From Deltaproteobacteria bacterium (GTDB lineage Bacteria; Bdellovibrionota; UBA1018), in contig JABDFB010000084.1 of assembly GCA_013286765.1 (NCBI GenBank), positions 1 to 9,797 of the forward strand: a stretch of 9,797 bases of DNA, given 5' to 3'. The notes beneath the pieces are model-generated. The model was not told the origin of the DNA. It worked only from the letters and a program-made list of their open reading frames with translations, and did not search any database. Position numbers and translations under genes: made by a program. Positions 1-5,443 of the stretch are shown here, one piece after another (positions within the stretch are counted from its first letter, which is position 1; the number at the start of each line of letters is the position of its first letter).

Positions 1-58
1 CGTACTCGATTTTAACCAAAGTTCTCAGGAGTCTATAACACGAGGTATAAGGGCTCAT
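1..58 (-). CDS. Start of an unidentified downstream gene of the stressosome operon (partial)
   Basis: An ATG overlaps the TGA stop of the HATPase-phosphatase gene in the classic ATGA arrangement, and the frame stays open to the window edge (19 codons, beginning MSPYTSCYRLLRTLVKIEY). An AAGGGG Shine-Dalgarno sequence (63-68) sits 4 nt before the ATG and resembles those of rsbR and rsbT in this operon, which supports a real, translationally coupled start. The fragment is too short to identify. In Gram-negative stressosome loci the following genes are often a histidine kinase, response regulator or PP2C/diguanylate cyclase output protein, so an output protein is the expected candidate. This is an inference from context only. 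Confidence 0.5.
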   Translation of the reverse strand, partial: MSPYTSCYRLLRTLVKIEY

Positions 59-1086
59 ATTTCCCCTTGCGAACGTCTCTGTCGTGCTACCAACACAGTC
101 ACATCGTCATTGCCTCGCCGAAAATCTCGGTAGAGCACACCGGCAATCAGAGCAGGATGTTGAAAAAGGAGATTAGGATACTTGTTGCCGAAATCAGCAC
201 TTCTAGATTTCAAACCGTCTGAATGCATCAGGAGCACAGCGAATCTCGGCCATGGATATTGAAAAGAATGTACTTTTAGGACTTGATGTCCCAAAGTTCC
301 ATAGTGAGATACCATGCTTTTTTGATTTTCCAGCGTGAGTACAGCACCAGCAATATTTCCGACGCCAGTAAAAGATACTTCTCCCTTTAGAAATTCGATT
401 TCTGCGAGTGCACCGACTGCTCCTCGAGTATTGATTAGGGATTGATGGACAGAGTTCATCAATGCAGGGCCAGGCACCGACCATTTTTTATCAAAAATGT
501 GGATAGCCCGATCCGCAGCATCTGCTGCTCCTTGCCCATGACCTAGTCCGTCTATGACGAATGCTGAACAGCACGACCGATCAAAGTGAATAGACCATGA
601 ATCACCACATACCCTTTCCGAAGGATGCGGAAGGCAAACAACTCCGTATTCAATCGTGGACGATTTCGGTTGGCCTCCTGCCGCCAGAGACCAGAATTGC
701 GCGAGAATAACAGTTCCCAGTCCGAGTTGAGAATAGAGATCAAAAACCTGAGCGAGACGACCTATGGCTCCCAGTCCAGTACCCGGGCTTCCTGCTGTCG
801 AAAATCCATCTTGCAGACACCGTGATGGATCTTTCATTCCTGGCCCGCTATCGATAGATAAAATTTCAAGACCAACATGAGGACCCAGGCTTAACCGCCG
901 CAATAGAATTTCTCCGCGCCCTGCATGCTTCAAGAGATTGTTTCCAATTTCTGCAATTACAATGGCGAGTTTTCCAGTTTCCGTATCACTAAAACCGAGA
1001 TCGCGGGAAATGGATTGAACTATGCGACGCGTTTCTCCTACTTGGCTAGGCTCAGTGATAGAAAATCGAAAAGAAGCCCCAGACAT
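55..1086 (-). CDS. RsbT-like ATPase fused to RsbX/SpoIIE-type serine phosphatase
   Basis: A 343-residue cytoplasmic protein with two domains. Residues about 5-135 form a GHKL/HATPase fold like RsbT/RsbW: N-box IAEIGNN (E46, N50), G1 motif DSGPG (79-83) and G2 motif GTGLGAIGRL (102-111). Residues about 145-335 form a PP2C phosphatase like RsbX/SpoIIE: CGDSW (D162), VIDGLGHG (D179, G180), GVGN (241-244), HSDGL (D290) and GNDD (D327, D328). All expected metal-binding aspartates are present, so it is probably active. RsbX in Bacillus removes phosphate from RsbR and RsbS to reset the stressosome; this protein would do the same here. ATP-binding SpoIIE-family phosphatases of this fused type are known in stressosome modules outside the Firmicutes. 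The ATG directly abuts the rsbT stop (TAAATG), with AAAGGA about 6 nt upstream. Confidence 0.87.
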   Translation of the reverse strand: MSGASFRFSITEPSQVGETRRIVQSISRDLGFSDTETGKLAIVIAEIGNNLLKHAGRGEILLRRLSLGPHVGLEILSIDSGPGMKDPSRCLQDGFSTAGSPGTGLGAIGRLAQVFDLYSQLGLGTVILAQFWSLAAGGQPKSSTIEYGVVCLPHPSERVCGDSWSIHFDRSCCSAFVIDGLGHGQGAADAADRAIHIFDKKWSVPGPALMNSVHQSLINTRGAVGALAEIEFLKGEVSFTGVGNIAGAVLTLENQKSMVSHYGTLGHQVLKVHSFQYPWPRFAVLLMHSDGLKSRSADFGNKYPNLLFQHPALIAGVLYRDFRRGNDDVTVLVARQRRSQGEI

Positions 1087-1497
1087 TTAATGTCCTTTCC
1101 ATTTTGTGATAGTAACGCGAGTTCCCTCCCCAACCTTTGAACTAATTTCAAATTCATTGCTCAATCGCTTAGCGCCCGGCAAACCCATTCCCAGGCCGGT
1201 CCCAGAGGTATAGCCGTCGGTCATAGCAAGCTCAATATTAGGTATTCCTGGACCATGGTCTTCAAAAATGAGCCGGAGACCTACCCTCGAGTTCTCTTGC
1301 AGTGCCTCCATCTGCAACGAACCTCCTTTTCCGTAATAAAAAGTATTACGGGCTATCTCACTCGCTGCTGTTATTAATTTTGTTTGATCGACTAGTCCAA
1401 ACCGAAATTCCACTGACCAATTCCTAACGACTTGTCGAACTTTTACTATGTCAGTCTCGTTTTGAATTGGAAGCGCCTCACGCTTGATAACGGGCAC
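1087..1497 (-). CDS. rsbT: RsbT, stressosome switch serine/threonine kinase
   Basis: A GHKL-type protein kinase of 136 residues, close to the 133 aa of Bacillus subtilis RsbT. It shows N-box SEIARN (E47, N51), G1 motif EDHGPGI (D80, G82, G84) and G2 motif GTGLGMGLPGAKRL (99-112). In the known family RsbT phosphorylates RsbR and RsbS and, once released, activates a downstream partner (RsbU in Bacillus). I chose the GTG at 1497 because a strong AAGGGGGG Shine-Dalgarno lies 8 nt upstream and the length then matches the family. The longer in-frame reading from a TTG at 1551 would overlap rsbS by 74 nt and has no such site. With the GTG start it overlaps the rsbS end by 20 nt, implying coupled translation and fixed stoichiometry. 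Confidence 0.92.
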   Translation of the reverse strand: MPVIKREALPIQNETDIVKVRQVVRNWSVEFRFGLVDQTKLITAASEIARNTFYYGKGGSLQMEALQENSRVGLRLIFEDHGPGIPNIELAMTDGYTSGTGLGMGLPGAKRLSNEFEISSKVGEGTRVTITKWKGH

Positions 1498-1867
1498 GGG
1501 ACTGTCCCCCCTTAGCTTGAAACTTTTCAAGAAGAGCCAGACCTTGGTCAATATTGAGAGCTGTCTGAATACCTGGAAGTGACATTCCCAGTTCCACCAG
1601 AGTGATAGCGACAGCAGGTTGCATTCCTACTACCACTGTTCGAGCGTCAAGCACTCTTGACATTGCGGCAACACTTGCAAACATTCTACCCATAAACGAA
1701 TCAATAATATCTAGTGCCGATATATCAATTAAAACACCCTTAGCTTGGACTTTAACAATTTGTTCGGTGAGATCTTCCTGTAGCGCCATTGCGAGACGAT
1801 CGTGCATATCTATTTGAATAGTGACAAGTAAGATATTCCCAAGGCGTAAAATCGGAATTCGATCCAT
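1478..1867 (-). CDS. rsbS: RsbS, single-STAS stressosome antagonist
   Basis: A 129-residue protein made of one STAS domain. It begins MDRIPILRLGNILLV, matching the family opening IPIL+L-x-N-x-LLV, and contains QEDL (30-33), IDISALDIIDSF (47-58) and GMQPAVAITLVELG (about 81-94). S57 in DIIDSF aligns with Ser59 of B. subtilis RsbS, the residue RsbT phosphorylates to open the stressosome. RsbS and RsbR co-assemble into the icosahedral core that holds RsbT in the cytoplasm. The gene starts 2 nt after the rsbR stop. The last 15 or so residues (KGGQSRARYQA end) extend past the usual STAS end; they lie over the ribosome-binding site and start of rsbT, which may explain their composition. Confidence 0.92.
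   Translation of the reverse strand: MDRIPILRLGNILLVTIQIDMHDRLAMALQEDLTEQIVKVQAKGVLIDISALDIIDSFMGRMFASVAAMSRVLDARTVVVGMQPAVAITLVELGMSLPGIQTALNIDQGLALLEKFQAKGGQSRARYQA
1506..1513 (-). promoter_or_regulatory. Ribosome binding site of rsbT, inside the rsbS coding end
   Basis: The minus strand reads AAGGGGGG here, 8 nt before the GTG at 1497-1495. It decides the rsbT start in favour of GTG over the upstream TTG, and because it lies within rsbS it points to coupled translation of the two genes. Confidence 0.75.
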
Positions 1868-1869
1868 TG

Positions 1870-2772
1870 TTAGGCCGCCTCTACGTTCGAAGACAGCTTC
1901 TTTCCAGTTCGCTGTAGAGCAACGACGAAGGCATCAGCTAAGTTGGCCTTTGTGGTCACATTTCCTAAATCCAAACCAAGATGAACAATCGTTGCTGCGA
2001 TTTGTGGACGAATGCCGCTGATAATACAATCAGCCCCCATAAGTCGAGCTGCTGTGACAGTCTTGATAAGATGTTGTGCCACGAGAGTGTCGACCGTAGG
2101 AACTCCAGTGATATCAATAATTGCAATTTGAGAACCGGTTTCAACGATCTGCTGGAGGAGCGCTTCCATGGCAGTTTGAGTGCGAGCGCTATCAAGAGTG
2201 CCGATCATTGGAAGAGCAAGTATACCCTCCCAGAGCTGCACCACAGGCGTTGAAAGTTCGAGCAATTCTTGTTGCTGTCGACTGATAATGGCGTCTCTGG
2301 TCTTTTGATAAGCTTCTGAAACGAATAGAACAAATCGATCCAGTATGGTGATCACATTCCGGAATTCGCTCGCTAAGGTTTCTGGATCTTTTTCAAATTC
2401 TTTACGCAATTCTTGATACAATGGTTGTTTGAATGAAAAAATAAACATTACTGTTTCGGACGGAGAAAACCCAGCTTCTGCTCGACTCTGCGAAAGGTCA
2501 GTCAACATAGAACGGACATCAGTCCATTCCGGTTTTTCGATATCTTGAAAATTGCCCGACTGGATACCCTCTCGTAGCAGTCTGACAAAATTTGTTGATT
2601 CCTTTCGCAAGTCCTTCTCACTGATGAGGTCTTCTCGTCTTGTAAGAGAATTACGCATGTCTCGCATCCAGCCATCAATCAGAATTACCTCATTGCGTTC
2701 TAGAAATCCGTAAAGCCTGTTGTCACTTGGTACTTCTTGATTTTTGTCTTTTGTTACTGGGATCAGCGCCAT
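1870..2772 (-). CDS. rsbR: RsbR-family stressosome scaffold (RsbRD-type N-domain plus STAS)
   Basis: A 300-residue protein. Residues about 20-165 are all-helical (from FLERNEVILIDGWMRDM to the RQQQELLEL linker helix) and resemble the RsbRD N-terminal sensor domain rather than the non-haem globin domain of B. subtilis RsbRA. Residues about 172-290 are a STAS domain: ELSTPVVQLW, GTLDSARTQT, AIIDITGVPTVDT and ISGIRPQIAATIVHLG. Aligning to RsbRA, T229 in VDT matches phospho-site Thr205 and S195 in LDS matches Thr171, so the second site is Ser instead of Thr. With RsbS it would form the stressosome core and set its input signal, which cannot be read from sequence. It heads the coupled rsbR-rsbS-rsbT-phosphatase run. 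An AAGGGGG Shine-Dalgarno precedes the ATG by 8 nt. Its first 10 nt overlap the end of the patatin remnant. Confidence 0.9.
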   Translation of the reverse strand: MALIPVTKDKNQEVPSDNRLYGFLERNEVILIDGWMRDMRNSLTRREDLISEKDLRKESTNFVRLLREGIQSGNFQDIEKPEWTDVRSMLTDLSQSRAEAGFSPSETVMFIFSFKQPLYQELRKEFEKDPETLASEFRNVITILDRFVLFVSEAYQKTRDAIISRQQQELLELSTPVVQLWEGILALPMIGTLDSARTQTAMEALLQQIVETGSQIAIIDITGVPTVDTLVAQHLIKTVTAARLMGADCIISGIRPQIAATIVHLGLDLGNVTTKANLADAFVVALQRTGKKLSSNVEAA

Positions 2773-3575
2773 AGTAAATTCCCCCTTAAAGGCTGTCTCA
2801 AATTCAGAATAAGTCTAGCGATTATTATGCCAGTTCGGGAACTAGACTGAGATGAAATGACGCAATGGTGCAGCAAGCTTAATCTGTCTTTGCGATCCGG
2901 ATGCATTCTTAGAATTTCATCACAAAAATAAGAAGTCGGATCGTTATAACCTCGCGTCCCGGCGTCTATTAGATTTCCGATGGGGACCGAAGTATTGAAC
3001 TGAACCGTTGCTGGACCAAACATGAAATGGAGAGCCGTTGTAGCGCGAACAGCCTCTCGTACTTTCAGATCATGACGGGGGCTCTGCACCGCCCTACGAC
3101 TGTTAAAGATCTCCAGCTGGTGTTTTTCAGTATTGTAAGTAGTAATCATTAAATGAGTAAGAACGTGGCTCAAATAAATATCGTCGTAATGTTCTTTTAG
3201 TAACTCTTCGATATAAGTAGAGGCACTTTCATAATCGGTCCAACTTTGCCATCCCAAGGCTGAATAGGCCGCGTTCAAAAAAGCTCGAAACGAAAAGGCT
3301 TTCGAAGCATTTTCTGCGTAAGAATGTTTTAGCATCTCTGCACTAAACCTAGGTTTCTGACCACCAATATGATCCGGTGTGCTCAAACATGCTGCTACAA
3401 TGCCACCACTCGAACTCCCCATAATTCCATCAACCAATTGGGAGATCGGTTTCCCAGAGGATTTTTCTATCTTTTCAAGCAACAATATCGGGATGAGTCC
3501 GAGGAGAGCTCCCCCATCTAGGGAGATGAACCACCAGGCTAAAGCGTCGTATCCTGTTCCGTCAATTGCAGAATT
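2763..3575 (-). pseudogene. Patatin-like phospholipase, degenerate or truncated
   Basis: The open frame resembles a patatin lipase: FISLDGGALLGLIPIL (about 3533-3486), then KPISQLVDGIMGSSSGG with the GxSxG nucleophile motif (Ser in GSSSG), and later NLIDAGTRGYNDP carrying the second catalytic Asp as DAG instead of DGG/DGA. Patatins cleave acyl chains from phospholipids and are common secreted enzymes of host-associated bacteria. Several things are wrong here. An in-frame TAA (3576-3578) closes the frame shortly before the first motif, and no ATG, GTG or TTG lies between it and the motif. The first usable start, TTG at 3485, would remove the oxyanion motif. That motif lacks the conserved Arg/Lys (GGALLG instead of GGGxRG). 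The protein also ends soon after the second Asp, running into rsbR, where family members usually continue. I judge it a remnant; a divergent enzyme with an ATT start cannot be excluded. Confidence 0.65.
2781..2787 (-). promoter_or_regulatory. Ribosome binding site of rsbR
   Basis: The minus strand reads AAGGGGG, 8 nt before the ATG of rsbR. It lies within the degenerate 3' end of the patatin reading frame, so the rsbR promoter must sit inside or upstream of that remnant. I found no convincing promoter for it. Confidence 0.65.
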
Positions 3576-3578
3576 TTA

Positions 3579-3788
3579 ATCGAAAAAATGCTTCACCGGC
3601 TATATTCTAAATAATCTAAAATTATCTATCCTTACGATACAATTAAAGCAGTTGAAATTATATATGATCGCATTGATAAACTAATAAAACTAATATTTTC
3701 TATTTGACTTAAATAATTAATAAGTGGTAACCAGTTAGGTCCTGATATTTTGTAAATTATCTTGTTTTAAATTAAGTAGGTGGATAAA
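3579..3788. other. AT-rich divergent spacer
   Basis: About 210 bp of strongly AT-rich DNA lie between the patatin remnant (minus) and the first exported-protein gene (plus). It must hold the promoter of the + strand pair. A TTGACT (3704-3709) could serve as a -35 box, but the positions 17-18 bp downstream (around GGTAACC) make a poor -10, so no promoter is called. An AGGTGG Shine-Dalgarno lies at its right end. No RNA gene or clear hairpin was seen. Confidence 0.5.
3777..3783 (+). promoter_or_regulatory. Ribosome binding site fixing the ATG start of the 549-aa exported protein
   Basis: TAGGTGG lies 5 nt before the ATG at 3789. The in-frame GTG at 3780 falls inside this site, so it is unlikely to be the start. 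The ATG start also gives MFKNK, matching the MLKNK start of the neighbouring paralogue. Confidence 0.65.
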
Positions 3789-5438
3789 ATGTTTAAAAAT
3801 AAGCTAGGCCGTTCTTTCTCTGCGGTTGTCATTTGCATGGTGTTTTTGCATACACCGGCATGGTCGATGGATAGTCAAACAGTTCAGACTGTTGATGTAC
3901 GGGCTACTATTTCTCAGTTAAACGAGGAAGCGTTGAGTACCACGGGTGAGGTTACTTCAAACCTTGTCTCCACTTTAGAACTTTCTCTACATGTGTTAAC
4001 GGACTCTCCGGATTCAACTTCATTTTTCAAACCGTCTTTTATTGTAACATTATTTAAAGCCATAAATCATGTCGACAGCAAGGGCATCGATCTTCTTGCT
4101 AGCATCGAAGATAAAGATACATTTCTTCGTAGAATCTATCTTTCATTTGCCGAGAGACTAGAATTTTCCGAAAGAGAAGCTCTTTTAACAGCCCTAGAAA
4201 CATGGGTAAAAAGAGATGTCCTTGAAGGGGACAGTGTAGAACTTAAGACGCCAGAACGATCAGAACCATCGCTCTCGCCACCGCCATCCGATTCATTATC
4301 ATCGTCTCGCTCGTCGACGTCGTCTCTTGCGTCGACTGGAGATTCCACGATAACCAAAAGCTCCACACCAAGTATTGAGTCTGAGACAAAAAGACCACCT
4401 AAAACAACCATCGCACCCTTTCGGGAAGGGAAACTAACTGCTAGCGATGTTAATTTTTTGAAAGCGCTCCATCAGGCAGACCCTTTGGCCAAGCTCGTTC
4501 GACTCCAACAGCTTTCCCAAGGCGACCATCGCGCCATGACTGCGATTGCCCATATGCGCCAGATCGATCCCAAGCGCAGATTAACACCCGGAATTATTGC
4601 AAATATTTACTGGATTTCCTTAGAACAGCTTAGCAAGAGCACTCTACAGGAAATGACCTTAAGTAATGCGATTGCCCTAAATAATCTGGCAGTATTAATA
4701 GAATCTAATCCGAATAATCTTCCAAACTTTACCGGAACAAGTCAGCTATTGTCTTGGCTTGGAAGGTATTCAAGCCAGACTTTTTATCCACCAAAGATGC
4801 TCTACGATTTAGCGGCAATTACTGGCCTAAACGAGGCAATCAAGAATGCGAAAAATCTTAGTCTTAGAAACAAAAAACGAAGTATTGCTGATCCAGCAAA
4901 ATATTATCCATCTCTAAGTACGCTAAGTTCTCAGAACCAGCCCCCAAAGATCCATCCGGCCCAAACAGCGGCCCCTACCCAGAATGACTGTGCTCCAAGT
5001 GCGACCCTGCCCATTCCAGTTCAAAGTATTCCATTTATGATTCCTGTTGGGAATATGGCTCTTCAACAAGCCTCGTATAACGCTGCCCCAGCGCATACGT
5101 ATTCTCAAATTATACCGCAAACTATGGTTCCGCGAAATTTCGGTCCGCACGTGTCGGTGACGACTGTACCTCAGCTTCAACAAGTGCCGATGCAGATGGT
5201 CCAACAGCGGCAGCAGCCAACTCTGATGTTAGTGCACCCTCAGCAATTGCAGATGCAGCCGGTACAATCGTTGCCCCAGCAATTGCCAATGCAGGCAGCC
5301 CAACAGTACCAAACGACGGCAGTGGCCCCTCAAGAAGAGACACTTTATCCATACCCTTTCAAGACTGCGGCTGGAGCCACTATCTATCTCCCGGTGTCAG
5401 CATTAAAAAAATTACAGATGGATCTAAATAGAAAGTAA
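3789..5438 (+). CDS. Exported low-complexity protein A, unknown family
   Basis: Not recognised as any named family. From the ATG it has 549 residues. Residues 1-26 are a Sec signal peptide (basic MFKNKLGR, hydrophobic core, cleavage after AWS). Residues 45-140 are predominantly helical. Residues 155-205 are a Ser/Pro-rich linker. Residues 220-365 are helical with a Sel1/TPR-like flavour (LxxLSQGDHRA). Residues 385-515 are a Pro/Gln/Met-rich tail with QQxxMQ repeats and a VPRNFGP box. The final 30 residues are a compact segment predicted as strand plus helix. Mature protein has a single Cys (C401). The same order of parts occurs in the next gene, 5 bp downstream, so the two are probably paralogues in one operon. 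It has no visible catalytic motif. A surface, periplasmic or secreted structural or effector role is inferred. Confidence 0.75.
   Translation: MFKNKLGRSFSAVVICMVFLHTPAWSMDSQTVQTVDVRATISQLNEEALSTTGEVTSNLVSTLELSLHVLTDSPDSTSFFKPSFIVTLFKAINHVDSKGIDLLASIEDKDTFLRRIYLSFAERLEFSEREALLTALETWVKRDVLEGDSVELKTPERSEPSLSPPPSDSLSSSRSSTSSLASTGDSTITKSSTPSIESETKRPPKTTIAPFREGKLTASDVNFLKALHQADPLAKLVRLQQLSQGDHRAMTAIAHMRQIDPKRRLTPGIIANIYWISLEQLSKSTLQEMTLSNAIALNNLAVLIESNPNNLPNFTGTSQLLSWLGRYSSQTFYPPKMLYDLAAITGLNEAIKNAKNLSLRNKKRSIADPAKYYPSLSTLSSQNQPPKIHPAQTAAPTQNDCAPSATLPIPVQSIPFMIPVGNMALQQASYNAAPAHTYSQIIPQTMVPRNFGPHVSVTTVPQLQQVPMQMVQQRQQPTLMLVHPQQLQMQPVQSLPQQLPMQAAQQYQTTAVAPQEETLYPYPFKTAAGATIYLPVSALKKLQMDLNRK
5178..5294 (+). 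repeat. Short QQ[VL]xMQ coding repeat in the tail of protein A
   Basis: Three units encode QQVPMQ (residue 464 on), QQLQMQ (485 on) and QQLPMQ (497 on). The last two are 36 bp apart and share the identical 10-mer CAGCAATTGC at 5241 and 5277, which suggests a small internal duplication. The surrounding tail is generally Gln/Pro/Met-rich. Confidence 0.5.
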
Positions 5439-5443
5439 GTGCC

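Noticed and set aside
1498..1551. Longer RsbT reading from a TTG at 1551.
   Set aside because: It would add 18 residues absent from the family and overlap rsbS by 74 nt, whereas the GTG at 1497 has a strong Shine-Dalgarno site and gives family length.
2772..2881. A frameshift repair extending the patatin C-terminus in another frame.
   Set aside because: The alternative frames near 2820-2890 hit stops within a few codons and gave no better patatin motif than the open frame.
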